64,000 nucleotides of DNA from Amycolatopsis solani. Lineage in GTDB: Bacteria; Actinomycetota; Actinomycetes; Mycobacteriales; Pseudonocardiaceae. The notes under the pieces were generated by a model. It was not told the origin of the DNA and searched no databases. It was given only the letters and a program-made list of their open reading frames with translations. This document shows, piece by piece, positions 50,456 to 59,339 of the stretch. The translations under genes were made by a program, and so were the position numbers. How positions within the stretch are numbered: position 1 is the first letter of the stretch; every line of letters starts with the position of its first letter. Location: NCBI RefSeq assembly GCF_033441515.1, contig NZ_JAWQJT010000001.1, positions 1,612,001 to 1,676,000 on the forward strand, written 5' to 3'.

Positions 50456-51685
50456 ATGCACCGTCGCACCGGCTTCCGATTCCGACGAGTGCTGCTGGCG
50501 GCCAGCCTCGCCGCCGGCCTGACGGCCTGCGGCGCACCCGGCGGCGACGGCGGCGGCCAAGCGGCGGACCCCCAGGCCGTGCCGGACAAGCCGAGCAAGC
50601 CGGTCGAGCTGAACATCCTCGACGTCGCGGGCAACCTGCAGCTCACCAAGCAGATGATCGAGAACTTCAAGGCCGCCCACCCCGACGTGCTCGCCAAGGT
50701 CACCTACTCGACCGCCCCCGCCCCGAGCATGGCGGGCAAGCTTAAGGCCGAGCAGGACGGCGGTGCCGCCCAGACGCACCTCGTCCTCAGTGGCACCGAC
50801 GGCCTCTCCGCCGGCATCGCGAACGGCACTCTGGCCAAGATCCTCCCGGACTTCTCCGGCCGGTTCCCGAACCTGATGCAGAACTACCTCGAGCCCGCGG
50901 CCAAGATGCAGGAGCTCGCCAACGGCTACGGCGTCGAGGTCGTCTACTACCCCTCCGGCCCGCTCCTGGAGTTCAACCCCGGCGCGGTGCCCGCCGCCCC
51001 CGCGTCCCCGCAGCAGCTGCTCGACTGGGCCAAGGCGCACCTCGAGAAGTTCCAGTACGCGCAGCCGTCCAACTCCGGCCCCGGCCGGACGTTCCTGATG
51101 GGCCTGCCGTACCTCCTCGGCGACCAGGACCCGAAGGACCCGGACAAGGGCTGGGACAAGACGTGGGCGTTCCTGCAGGAGCTGGGCAAGTACGTGAAGT
51201 ACTACCCGTCGGGCACGACCGAGACGATGAAGAACCTCGCGTCGGGGTCGGTGGACATGATCACGTCGACCACCGGCTGGGACATCAACCCGCGCAAGCT
51301 CGGCACCGTGCCGAACACGGTCAAGACCGCGATCATGCAGCCGATGCACTGGGTCACCGACGCCCAGTACGCCCTGATGCCGAAGGGCCTCTCGCCCGAC
51401 CAGGAGTCGGCGATCCTGCAGCTGATCGCGTGGATGCTGAAGCCGGACCAGCAGGCGATCGCCTACGACGACGGCTACTTCTACCCCGGCCCGGCCGTCA
51501 AGGACGTCACCCTGCAGATGGCGCCGCAGAAGAGTCAGGACACGATCAAGCAGTTCGGCCGCCCGGAGTACGAGCAGTGGATCGCCCAGTACCCCAAGGA
51601 GACGTCGCTGCCCGCCGAACAGCAGGTCAAGGCGTTCGACAAGTGGAACCAGCTGGTCGGCGGCTCGAAGGTCGGCAAGAAGTGA
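50456..51685 (+). CDS. ABC transporter substrate-binding lipoprotein (family 1)
   Basis: 409 residues. A signal peptide with lipobox LTAC and lipidated Cys25 is followed by a Gly/Ala linker and a two-lobed periplasmic-type binding fold starting ELNILDVAGNLQLTKQMIENF. It captures a small organic solute outside the cell, probably an anionic or polyamine-like compound by the resemblance of the other subunits to PotABC. The start ATG at 50456 has TAGGGAG upstream. It overlaps the ATPase gene by 4 bp. Confidence 0.9.
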   Translation: MHRRTGFRFRRVLLAASLAAGLTACGAPGGDGGGQAADPQAVPDKPSKPVELNILDVAGNLQLTKQMIENFKAAHPDVLAKVTYSTAPAPSMAGKLKAEQDGGAAQTHLVLSGTDGLSAGIANGTLAKILPDFSGRFPNLMQNYLEPAAKMQELANGYGVEVVYYPSGPLLEFNPGAVPAAPASPQQLLDWAKAHLEKFQYAQPSNSGPGRTFLMGLPYLLGDQDPKDPDKGWDKTWAFLQELGKYVKYYPSGTTETMKNLASGSVDMITSTTGWDINPRKLGTVPNTVKTAIMQPMHWVTDAQYALMPKGLSPDQESAILQLIAWMLKPDQQAIAYDDGYFYPGPAVKDVTLQMAPQKSQDTIKQFGRPEYEQWIAQYPKETSLPAEQQVKAFDKWNQLVGGSKVGKK

Positions 51686-52731
51686 CGTTCGAGCAGCTGC
51701 GCCTCGACGGGGTCTCTCGCAGCTTCGGCACCGCGAACGCCCTGCGCGACCTCGACCTCGCCATCACACGCGGCGAGTTCGTGGCCCTGCTCGGCCCGTC
51801 CGGCTGCGGCAAGTCGACCGCGCTCAACTGCCTGGCCGGCCTGCTCCCGCTGACCGGCGGCAGCATCTGGCTCGACGACGCCCGCATCGACGGCCGCCCG
51901 CCCGAGCAGCGCGGGTTCGGGATGGTGTTCCAGAACTACGCGCTGTTCCCGCACATGTCCGTCCGCGCCAACGTCGGCTTCGGCCTCAAGATGCGCAAGG
52001 TCGCCCGCGCCGAAGCCCGCCGCCGGGTCGACGACGCCCTTCGCCTGGTCCAGCTCACCGAGCACGCGGCGAAGTTCCCGGCGCAGCTCTCCGGCGGCCA
52101 GCAACAGCGCGTCGCCATCGCCCGCGCCGTCGTGCTGGAGCCACCGGTGGTCCTGATGGACGAACCGCTGTCCAACCTGGACGCCAAGCTCCGCCTCGAG
52201 ATGCGGATGGAAATCCGCCGCCTCCACCAGACGCTCGGGCTGACCACCGTCTACGTCACCCACGACCAGGAGGAGGCCCTGTCGCTGGCCGACCGCCTGG
52301 TGGTGCTCCGCGAGGGCGCGGTCCAGCAGGTCGGCACCCCCGAGGAGGTCTACGCGCAGCCGGTGAACAGCTACGTCGCCTCCTTCATGGGCTACCGCAA
52401 CCTCCTGGACGTGACGGTCACCGGCGCCGCCGGCCCCTCGGTCACCGTCGAGGGCGACGGCGTCCGCCTGACCGGTGCGAACCGCGGCTCCCTCACGGAA
52501 GGCCCCGCGAAGGTGGCGATCCGCCCCGAGGACTTCGTCGTCGGCGACGGCGCGGAGAACGCCCTCGACGTCACGATCGAGATCGTCGAGTACCACGGCC
52601 GCGAGCTCTCCGTCTCCGCCCGGCTGCCGACCGGCGTGCCGGTCTACTTCCGGACGGACAAGCGCCTGGCCCCCGGCGACACCGCGAAGATCGGCGTCCC
52701 GGCCGAGCGCGTCCTGGTGTTCGCGCCGTGA
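51682..52731 (+). CDS. ABC transporter ATPase (PotA/MalK-like)
   Basis: 349 residues. Walker [10 protein letters not shown] near residue 37, Q-loop VFQNYALFPHMSV, signature LSGGQQQR near residue 137, Walker B VVLMDEPLSNLDAK and the TOBE domain at the C-terminus. The GTG start overlaps the binding-protein stop (GTGA), and its end overlaps the first permease. It energises import of the solute. Confidence 0.95.
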   Translation: MTFEQLRLDGVSRSFGTANALRDLDLAITRGEFVALLGPSGCGKSTALNCLAGLLPLTGGSIWLDDARIDGRPPEQRGFGMVFQNYALFPHMSVRANVGFGLKMRKVARAEARRRVDDALRLVQLTEHAAKFPAQLSGGQQQRVAIARAVVLEPPVVLMDEPLSNLDAKLRLEMRMEIRRLHQTLGLTTVYVTHDQEEALSLADRLVVLREGAVQQVGTPEEVYAQPVNSYVASFMGYRNLLDVTVTGAAGPSVTVEGDGVRLTGANRGSLTEGPAKVAIRPEDFVVGDGAENALDVTIEIVEYHGRELSVSARLPTGVPVYFRTDKRLAPGDTAKIGVPAERVLVFAP

Positions 52732-53621
52732 CCGCCGTGTCGACGGCCCGCCCGGCCCTCCGGCACCGCCTCGCCGAACGCGGCATCGACCGCACCCTGC
52801 TCCTGCTCGTGCCCGGCCTGCTGGTGATCGCTTGCCTGTTCCTCTACCCCTTCCTCTACGGCCTGCAGTTGTCCTTCGCCCCACGCCGAGGCGGCGTCTT
52901 CGCGAACTACGCCCGGTTCTTCGGCGACCCCTACCTGCGCGACACCATCTGGACGACGCTGGGCATCGCGCTGCCCGCGACGTTCGTCAACGTTTTCGCC
53001 AGCATCCCGATCGCGTACGTGCTGCGCGGCCGCGTCCGCGGCAAGCGCCTCCTGACGACGATCCTGGTCGTGCCGATCACGCTCGGCACGGTGCTCACCG
53101 CGCAGGGCCTGATCATGTACGGCGGTCCGGCGGGCTGGCTGAACAAGGTGCTCACGGTCCTGGGCATCACCGACCAGCCGCTGCCGCTGATCCACAACTA
53201 CACCGGCGTGCTGCTGTCCCTGGTGGTCACCGGCTTCCCGTTCTCCTTCCTGCTGACGCTGTCCTATCTCTCGGGCATCGACCCCTCCCTGGAGAAGGCG
53301 GCCGCGACGCTGGGCGCGAACGGCGTCCAGCGCTTCCGGCGGATCACGCTGCCGTTGCTGGCGCCCGGCCTGGCGATCACCTTCTGCTTGTCGTTCGTCA
53401 TGGCGTTCTCGGTGTTCCCCTCGGCGCAACTGGTCGGCGACCCGGCGAACGAGACCCGCGTCATCTCGATCGCGGCCTACCACGCCGCGTTCGAGGAGTA
53501 CGACTACTCGATGGGCTCGGCCGTCGCGATGCTCATGGCGGTGGTCATGCTGATCGTGATCGGCCTGGTCATGGCGTGGCGCGCCACGCTCTACCGCGGA
53601 GCGACCGGAGGCAAGGGATGA
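52728..53621 (+). CDS. ABC transporter permease 1 (PotB-like)
   Basis: 297 residues with six membrane helices. The coupling EAA loop is EKAAATLGANGVQRFRRITLPLL near residue 190. It starts 4 bp inside the ATPase gene and ends 4 bp inside the next permease, so all four genes are translated as a coupled unit. Confidence 0.94.
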   Translation: MTAVSTARPALRHRLAERGIDRTLLLLVPGLLVIACLFLYPFLYGLQLSFAPRRGGVFANYARFFGDPYLRDTIWTTLGIALPATFVNVFASIPIAYVLRGRVRGKRLLTTILVVPITLGTVLTAQGLIMYGGPAGWLNKVLTVLGITDQPLPLIHNYTGVLLSLVVTGFPFSFLLTLSYLSGIDPSLEKAAATLGANGVQRFRRITLPLLAPGLAITFCLSFVMAFSVFPSAQLVGDPANETRVISIAAYHAAFEEYDYSMGSAVAMLMAVVMLIVIGLVMAWRATLYRGATGGKG

Positions 53622-54445
53622 CCGGTTGGGTCGCGCGTCCTGGACATTGGGTCGTCTGGGCCGTCGTCGCGTTCTTCTTCGTCAACCTCGCGGGCCTGGT
53701 GCTCTCGGTGGTCGTCGACTCGTTCGGCACGCAGTGGTTCGGCACCTGGCTCCCGGACGGCTTCACCACTCATTGGTATGCCGACGCGTGGCGCGAGTTC
53801 GGCCTCTCGGACGTCCTCCTGACGACGGCGGTCGTCGCGCTCGTGGTGATCGCCGTGTCGGTGGCGGTCGGCGTCCCGGCCGCCTACGCGCTGGCTCGCC
53901 GCTCGTTCCCCGGCAAGCGCCTGGTGATGCTGCTGTTCGTGCTGCCGATCCTCATCCCGCCGATCACCTACGGCATCCCGCTGGCCACCGTCCTGTACAA
54001 GGTCCACCTCGCCGGCACGACGACCGGCGTCATCCTGGCGAACCTGGTGCCGTCGGTGCCGTTCGTCGTGCTGACCATGACGCCGTTCATCGAGCAGATC
54101 GACCCGAAGATCGAAGCCGCGGCGCGCATGTCCGGCGCCCGGACGGCGTCGGTGTTCACCCGCGTCCTAGGCCCGCTGCTGCTGCCGGGCATCCTGGCCG
54201 CGTCGATCCTCGTGCTGGTGCGCACGGTCGGCATGTTCGAGCTGACGTTCCTCACCGCCGGCCCGGATTCGACGACCCTCGTGGTGGCGCTGTACAACTC
54301 CGTGTTCGCCGCGGGTATCCGCGCGAACCAGTCGGTGGACGCGATGGCGACCATCTACACGACTTCCATGCTCCTGCTCCTCCTCGTCGCGTTGCGGTTC
54401 GTGAACCCGACCCAGCTGGTCACCCGGATCCGGGAAGAGACCTGA
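53618..54445 (+). CDS. ABC transporter permease 2 (PotC-like)
   Basis: 275 residues with six membrane helices. The coupling loop is EAAARMSGARTASVFTRVLGPLLLPG near residue 165. The ATG at 53618 overlaps the permease 1 stop. It forms the channel with permease 1. A 124-bp gap separates it from the MerR-type gene. Confidence 0.94.
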   Translation: MTGWVARPGHWVVWAVVAFFFVNLAGLVLSVVVDSFGTQWFGTWLPDGFTTHWYADAWREFGLSDVLLTTAVVALVVIAVSVAVGVPAAYALARRSFPGKRLVMLLFVLPILIPPITYGIPLATVLYKVHLAGTTTGVILANLVPSVPFVVLTMTPFIEQIDPKIEAAARMSGARTASVFTRVLGPLLLPGILAASILVLVRTVGMFELTFLTAGPDSTTLVVALYNSVFAAGIRANQSVDAMATIYTTSMLLLLLVALRFVNPTQLVTRIREET

Positions 54446-54569
54446 GGGGCCGGCGGTGCTCGTTCGCTCATGTGATCCACGTTACCGCGAATCATCGAAC
54501 ACGTGATCGACACGATGAGGTGAATCAGGTCTTGCGGCTCCCCCGCGGGGAGCTGCCAGGCTGAGGAGC

Positions 54570-55415
54570 ATGCGGTATTCGATCGGCGAACTGGCCCGGC
54601 GGACGGGACTGACGATCAAGGCCGTCCGGTTCTACTCGGACCGTGGCCTCGTGCCGCCGTCCGGACGCAACACCGCAGGTCAGCGCCGATACGACGACGC
54701 CGCGCTCGCCCGGCTCGGCCTCGTCCGCACCCTGCGCGAGCTCGGCCTCGACCTCGCCACGATCCGCCGGATCGCCGACGGCGAAGTCGCGGTCGCCGAC
54801 ATCGCGGCACGGCACGTGGAGGCGCTGGAAGCGGAGATCCGCCTGCTGCGGCTGCGCCAAGCGGTGCTGACCGCGATCGCCAGCCGCGGCTCGACCAATG
54901 AGGAGACGAGACTCGTGCACGAACTGGCCCTGCTGTCCGAAGCGGAACGCCGCCACCTGGTCGACGACTTCCTCGCCGAAGCGCTGGGCGACCGTCCCGG
55001 CCTCGCCGGCGTCGCCAGGACGCTGACCCCGGAACTGCCGGAAGACCCGAGCCCCGAACAGCTCGACGCCTGGATCGCGCTGGCCGAACTGACGCGGGAC
55101 GTGGAGTTTCGCGCCATCCTGCGCCGGCTCGCCGACCAGCTCGAACCCGGCCTGCGCCGCGACTTGGCCGCCGAGGTGCGCAAGGCCGTCACGCCGGCGC
55201 TCGAGGCGGGAATCGCCCCGGACACCCCGGAAGCGGCGTCGATCGTCGACGGCCTCGGCCTCGACCCCCGCGAACTGCGGGAGTGGCTCGAAGCCGTCAA
55301 CGACCCACGCCGTGAGCGCTACCTGGGACTGCTCGCGGTCGTCAACGGCTGGGCGGCGCCGGAAAGCCTGGCCCCGACCCTCGACTGGCTGACGGCGGCG
55401 AGCTCTCGGCCCTGA
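54570..55415 (+). CDS. MerR-family transcriptional regulator
   Basis: 281 residues. The N-terminal winged helix at 1-70 has SIGELARRTGLTIKAVRFYSDRGLV and the arginine-rich wing, followed by a dimerisation helix to about 115. The 160-residue C-terminal helical domain (EAERRHLVDDFLAEALGDRPG) is a likely ligand-binding domain, longer than in metal-sensing MerR proteins. ATG 54570. The last 74 bp overlap the ThrRS paralogue gene on the opposite strand. Its target is unknown. Confidence 0.87.
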   Translation: MRYSIGELARRTGLTIKAVRFYSDRGLVPPSGRNTAGQRRYDDAALARLGLVRTLRELGLDLATIRRIADGEVAVADIAARHVEALEAEIRLLRLRQAVLTAIASRGSTNEETRLVHELALLSEAERRHLVDDFLAEALGDRPGLAGVARTLTPELPEDPSPEQLDAWIALAELTRDVEFRAILRRLADQLEPGLRRDLAAEVRKAVTPALEAGIAPDTPEAASIVDGLGLDPRELREWLEAVNDPRRERYLGLLAVVNGWAAPESLAPTLDWLTAASSRP

Positions 55416-56568
55416 GCCACGCGAGCGCGTCGTCCGCCGGCCGCGCGTCGAGCCGGCTGCCGTCGCGCAACCGCAGGGAAAGCCGTCCCGCGGCCACCTC
55501 CTCCGGCCCGATCACGGCCTGGAACGGCACCAGCCGCCCGTCCCGGATCCGCGCGCCGAGGCTGCCCTCCGACGCGATCTCGGCCCGCAGGTCGCCGCAG
55601 CGATCGAGGAGTTCCCGCGCGTAGGGCAGTTCGGCTTCGGAGAGCGGGAGCAGCCGCAGCTGCACCGGCGCGAGCCAGGCCGGGAACGCGCCGCCGTGCA
55701 CTTCGATCAGCTGCGCCACCGCGCGTTCGACGCTGCCGATGATGCTGCGGTGCACCATGACCGGCCGGTGTTTCGCCGCGTCCGCGCCCACGTATTCGAG
55801 GCCGAACTGCGCCGGCTGGTGGAAATCGACCTGGACGGTGGACAGGGTCGATTCGCGGCCCGCGCTGTCGGCGATCTGGACGTCGATCTTGGGCCCGTAG
55901 AAAGCGGCTTCGCCTTCGACGGCGTCGTAGGGCAACCCGCTCAGGTCGAGCGCGGAACGCAGGATGTCCGAGGCGCGGTCCCAGTTCCCGGCCACGTACT
56001 TGCCGCCGTCGCCGGGCAGGGACAGCTGGTAGCGCGCCGGGCTGATGCCGAGCGCGTCGTAGGCCCGCCGGATCAGTCCCAGCGCCGCGACCGCCTCGGC
56101 TTCGACCTGGTCGAGGGTGCAGAAGACGTGCGCGTCGTTGAGCTGGATCGCGCGCACGCGGCCCAGCCCGCCGAGGACGCCGGACAGCTCGCTGCGGTAC
56201 ATCCCGCCGAGTTCGGCGAGCCGCAGCGGCAGTTCGCGGTAGCTGCGGCCGCGTGACCGGTAGATCAGCGCGTGGTGCGGGCACAGGCTCGGCCGCAGCA
56301 CGAGCTGCTCGCCGCCGACGTCCATGGGCGGGTACATGTCGTCGCGGTAGTGCGCCCAGTGCCCGGAAATCTCGTACAGCTCGCGTTTGCCGAGCACGGG
56401 GGAATGGACGTGCCGGTAGCCCGCGCGCCGTTCGAGGTCGCGGACGTATTCCTCCAGGCTGTGCCGGACGACCGCGCCGTCGGGCAGCCAATAGGGCAGG
56501 CCCGCGCCGATCAGGGGGTCGGAACCGAACAGGCCGAGTTCGCGGCCGAGCTTGCGGTGGTCGTGCAT
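55342..56568 (-). CDS. thrS: Threonyl-tRNA synthetase, short form without TGS and editing domains
   Basis: 408 residues versus about 640-690 for normal ThrRS. It starts directly at the class II catalytic core, so the N-terminal TGS and editing (SAD) domains are absent. The zinc/threonine ligands are all present: C96 in LRPSLCPHH, H147 in NDAHVFC and H273 in VMVHRSIIGSVER. Motif 2 is MYRSELSGVLGGLGRVRAIQLN in two parts, and residues 300-395 form the anticodon-binding domain. It attaches threonine to tRNA-Thr. ATG 56568 has GAGGAG upstream. The leader carries an apparent Thr attenuator, so it is probably a stress-induced paralogue. Confidence 0.92.
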   Translation of the reverse strand: MHDHRKLGRELGLFGSDPLIGAGLPYWLPDGAVVRHSLEEYVRDLERRAGYRHVHSPVLGKRELYEISGHWAHYRDDMYPPMDVGGEQLVLRPSLCPHHALIYRSRGRSYRELPLRLAELGGMYRSELSGVLGGLGRVRAIQLNDAHVFCTLDQVEAEAVAALGLIRRAYDALGISPARYQLSLPGDGGKYVAGNWDRASDILRSALDLSGLPYDAVEGEAAFYGPKIDVQIADSAGRESTLSTVQVDFHQPAQFGLEYVGADAAKHRPVMVHRSIIGSVERAVAQLIEVHGGAFPAWLAPVQLRLLPLSEAELPYARELLDRCGDLRAEIASEGSLGARIRDGRLVPFQAVIGPEEVAAGRLSLRLRDGSRLDARPADDALAWLRAESSPPSASRGSGPGFPAPPSR

Positions 56569-56611
56569 CGTGGACTCCTCGGGAACGGCGAGGCGGAGCA
56601 CCACAAGACGA

Positions 56612-56635
56612 AGCCCGGGGCGACCGCCCCGGGCT
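56612..56635 (-). terminator. Attenuator hairpin in front of the ThrRS paralogue
   Basis: Arms 56612-56621 and 56626-56635 form a 10-bp all-strong stem (AGCCCGGGGC / GCCCCGGGCT), followed on the minus strand by TCGTCTTGTGG. It lies 12 nt past the stop of the leader peptide and 44 nt before the ThrRS start. TCCCGG in the leader (56661-56656) can pair with CCGGGG of this arm (56632-56627), giving an antiterminator. Confidence 0.72.
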
Positions 56636-56647
56636 GGAATGCGTGGT

Positions 56648-56695
56648 TCAGCGCGCCGGGACACTCTCCGGCGTCGTCGTCATCGCGCGCTTCAT
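56648..56695 (-). CDS. Threonine leader peptide (attenuation peptide)
   Basis: 15 codons reading MKRAMTTTPESVPAR, with three consecutive ACG threonine codons (56680-56672). It has no ribosome site, but TACCGT lies 7 nt upstream, fitting a leaderless transcript. It ends 12 nt before a strong hairpin, in front of the ThrRS paralogue gene. Ribosome stalling at the Thr codons would favour the antiterminator and thus raise synthetase expression when charged tRNA-Thr is low. This mechanism is inferred from the layout by analogy with known actinobacterial leu, trp and ilv leaders. Confidence 0.7.
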   Translation of the reverse strand: MKRAMTTTPESVPAR

Positions 56696-56702
56696 GGGAT
56701 CG

Positions 56703-56708
56703 ACGGTA
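56703..56708 (-). promoter_or_regulatory. Minus-10 box of the threonine leader transcript
   Basis: TACCGT on the minus strand (56708-56703) fits TANNNT and lies 7 nt before the leader-peptide ATG. No clear minus-35 element is seen. Confidence 0.55.
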
Positions 56709-56766
56709 GCAGCGGGAGCCACCGGTTTTGGTCCTCGACGTCGGACCGGCGTCACCCACCCGACAC

Positions 56767-57231
56767 TCAGGCCAGGAACAGCTCCAGCTGCTCGACCACG
56801 AACGCGTGGTCCTCGGCCTGCGGGAGCCCCGACACGCCGACCGTCCCGACCGGACCGACGCCGCGGACGAGCACCGGGAACACCCCGCCGTGGGCCGCGT
56901 ACTCGTCCGGGTTCAGGCGACTGTCCTCTTCGAACGAGCCGCCCTTGGCGCGGAACTCGGTGCCGACCAGGAAAGAGCTGTGGCCGTAGCGGTCCACCAC
57001 CCGGCTCTTGCGGTCGATCCAGGCGTCGTTGTCCGCGGACGTCCCCGGCAGCGCCGCGTGGAAGAGGCGCTGGCCGTTGCGGCGGACGGAGATCGTCACC
57101 GGCAGTCCGCGGTCGCGCGCGGCCGCGAGGAGCTGCTGGCCGAGGGCGAGCGCGGTCTCGTTGTCGAACTTCGTGAACTGGAGGCGTTCCTCCTGCTCGG
57201 CGAGCTGGGCGAGGGCGTCGGCGTCGGTCAT
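56767..57231 (-). CDS. Heme-degrading/HbpS-like UPF0303 domain protein
   Basis: 154 residues. The fold is of the GlcG/HbpS type; the block ALALGQQLLAAARDRGLPVTISVRRNGQRLF and GGVFPVLVRGVGPVGTVGVSGLPQAEDHA are typical. Relatives bind heme or iron and form oligomers; catalysis is uncertain. ATG 57231. It lies upstream of the ThrRS leader promoter, on the same strand, with its 3' end 59 bp away from that minus-10 box. Confidence 0.85.
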   Translation of the reverse strand: MTDADALAQLAEQEERLQFTKFDNETALALGQQLLAAARDRGLPVTISVRRNGQRLFHAALPGTSADNDAWIDRKSRVVDRYGHSSFLVGTEFRAKGGSFEEDSRLNPDEYAAHGGVFPVLVRGVGPVGTVGVSGLPQAEDHAFVVEQLELFLA

Positions 57232-57392
57232 CCACCTATTAAATCAACGCTGTTGTGTAATTGCCAGTGAACCTCGCCGGCGACTTTTTGTCGGTGCCCT
57301 GTGGCAGCGTGTCGAACGTGGGGTGCGGCGTGAACTCGCGCCTGGCGACATCCGTGTAGAAGACGCTCGAAGGTGCGGAGGAGGAGGTGGGC

Positions 57393-59339
57393 ATGGGCCG
57401 GATCCGGCGGCGCACGGTGCTGGGCGGCGCGGCCGCGGTCACCGTGGCCGGCGCGCTGTCCGCGGCGTGCGCCCCGGCGTCGCGGAAGGGCACGATCGAC
57501 GACGTCCGCCACGTCGTGGTGCTGATGCAGGAGAACCGGTCGTTCGACCACTACTACGGCACGATGGCGGGCGTACGCGGCTTCGGCGACCGCGCGGCGC
57601 TTCGCGACGTCTTCCGCCAGCGCGGCGGTGGCGATCCGGTGCTGCCGTTCCGGATCGACACGTCCGTTGTGGACGGTCAGGACCTCGGCGAGCTGCCGCA
57701 CGACTGGAACAGCACGCACCGCGCGTGGAACGACGGCGCGTACGACGGCTGGATCGCGGCGAAGAGTCCCATGACGATGGGCTATTTCACGCGGGACGAC
57801 ATCCCGTTCCAGCACGCGCTGGCGAGCGCGTTCACGTTGTGCGACAACTACTTCTGCTCGCTGCAGGGCCCGACGCACCCCAACCGGCTGTTCCACTGGA
57901 CCGGCACGATCGACCCGGACGGCGTCGCCGGCGGCCCCGTGACCCGCAACGCGCCGGACTACGAGCCGTCGTTCCGCTGGACGACCTACCCCGAACGGCT
58001 CGAATCGGCCGGCGTCACGTGGCGGATCTACGCGAACGACGAGGAGCGCGGCGTTCCCGAGCACTTCGTCGGCGACTACGGCGACAACCCGTTGTGGCTG
58101 TTCCAGAACTACCACGACGCGCTGTACTCGATGAACCCCGTGCGGCGGCGGCTGGCCGAGCGCGCGAACCTGCGCAAGGAGCTCAAGCCCGACTCGGGCC
58201 GGGGCCGGGACGTCGACCACGTGCTGGCCGAGTTCCTCGCCGACTGTGCGGCCGGCACGCTGCCCGCGGTGTCCTGGGTGGTGGCGCCCTACGGCTACTG
58301 CGAGCACCCGGCCGCTCGCCCGGTCGACGGCGCCGCCTACATCCAGCGGATGCTGAAAGCGTTGTGGGACAAGCCGGAACTCTGGGAATCGACCGTCTTC
58401 TTCATCAACTACGACGAAAACGACGGCTTCTTCGACCACGTCGTCCCGCCGGCGCCACCGCCCGGCACGCCCGGCGAGTTCCTGCCGGGGAACCGGCCGG
58501 AGAAGGGCGAGCCGTCCGGGCCGCCCACGCCGATCGGGCTGGGGCCGCGCGTGCCGATGACCGTCGTTTCGCCGTGGAGCCGCGGTGGCTGGGTGAACTC
58601 GCAGGTCTTCGACCACACGTCGGTGCTGCGCTTCCTCGAGACCTGGACCGGGGTGCGCGAGCCGAACATCTCAGCGTGGCGGCGTGCGATCTGCGGCGAC
58701 CTGACCAGCTGTTTCGACTTCCGCACGCACGACACGACGATCCCGCTGCTGCCGGACGCCGACGTGTTGCGCGCGGAAGCCGACCGGACGCAGTCACGGC
58801 TGCCGAAGCCCCGGGTCCGGCCGGGTGCGCTGGTGCAGGAGCCCGGGACGGCCAAGGCGCGCCCGCTGCCGTACCAGCCGGTCGCCTGGGCCGAGGTCGA
58901 ACCGGGCGCGCTGAAGCTGCACCTGGCCAACCACGGGACGCAGGCGCTGCAGCTGGCCGCGTACGCCTACCACGTGGGCGGGCCGCCGCAGCGCTTCGAC
59001 GTCCCGCCGAACGGGGAGGTCACCGGCCGGATCCCGCACGGCGGTTCGTACGACGTCGCGATCCACGGCCCGAACGGCTTCGTCGTCGAGGCCTCGGGCG
59101 GTCCGGGTCTCGACGCCGCCGTCACCTTCGCGAGCACGCCCGCGCTGCGGGTGACGGTGACCAACAGCGGGCCCTCGCCGGTCACGCTGAACGACGTCGT
59201 GGTTCCGCCGGGCGGCTCGCGGGACTTCCCCGTGCCGGCGCGCAACGGCTGGTACGACGTCGCGTTCGAAGTCCCGGGGTGGCGCCGCCGCTTCGCCGGG
59301 CACCTGGAAGACGGCCGCCCGTCGCGCACCGGGCCTTAA
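57393..59339 (+). CDS. plcN: Tat-exported phosphocholine-specific phospholipase C
   Basis: 648 residues. The twin-arginine signal RIRRRTVLGGAAAVTV is followed by a lipobox-like Cys at SAAC (residue 26), so it may be a lipoprotein. The phosphoesterase domain has MQENRSFDHYYGT near residue 45 and NYDENDGFFDHVVPP near residue 345, both hallmarks of the PlcC/AcpA family. Two C-terminal DUF756 beta domains span about 490-570 and 575-645. It cleaves phosphatidylcholine or sphingomyelin outside the cell. GGAGGAGG precedes ATG 57393. Confidence 0.92.
   Translation: MGRIRRRTVLGGAAAVTVAGALSAACAPASRKGTIDDVRHVVVLMQENRSFDHYYGTMAGVRGFGDRAALRDVFRQRGGGDPVLPFRIDTSVVDGQDLGELPHDWNSTHRAWNDGAYDGWIAAKSPMTMGYFTRDDIPFQHALASAFTLCDNYFCSLQGPTHPNRLFHWTGTIDPDGVAGGPVTRNAPDYEPSFRWTTYPERLESAGVTWRIYANDEERGVPEHFVGDYGDNPLWLFQNYHDALYSMNPVRRRLAERANLRKELKPDSGRGRDVDHVLAEFLADCAAGTLPAVSWVVAPYGYCEHPAARPVDGAAYIQRMLKALWDKPELWESTVFFINYDENDGFFDHVVPPAPPPGTPGEFLPGNRPEKGEPSGPPTPIGLGPRVPMTVVSPWSRGGWVNSQVFDHTSVLRFLETWTGVREPNISAWRRAICGDLTSCFDFRTHDTTIPLLPDADVLRAEADRTQSRLPKPRVRPGALVQEPGTAKARPLPYQPVAWAEVEPGALKLHLANHGTQALQLAAYAYHVGGPPQRFDVPPNGEVTGRIPHGGSYDVAIHGPNGFVVEASGGPGLDAAVTFASTPALRVTVTNSGPSPVTLNDVVVPPGGSRDFPVPARNGWYDVAFEVPGWRRRFAGHLEDGRPSRTGP

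Noticed and set aside
55342..56568. Short ThrRS as a truncated pseudogene
   Set aside because: It has its own start with ribosome site, complete core and anticodon domain, and a dedicated leader; no frameshift is seen.
57241..57392. Possible PHO box before the phospholipase C gene
   Set aside because: Only one half-site-like GTGAAC in reverse orientation; no second repeat at 11 nt.
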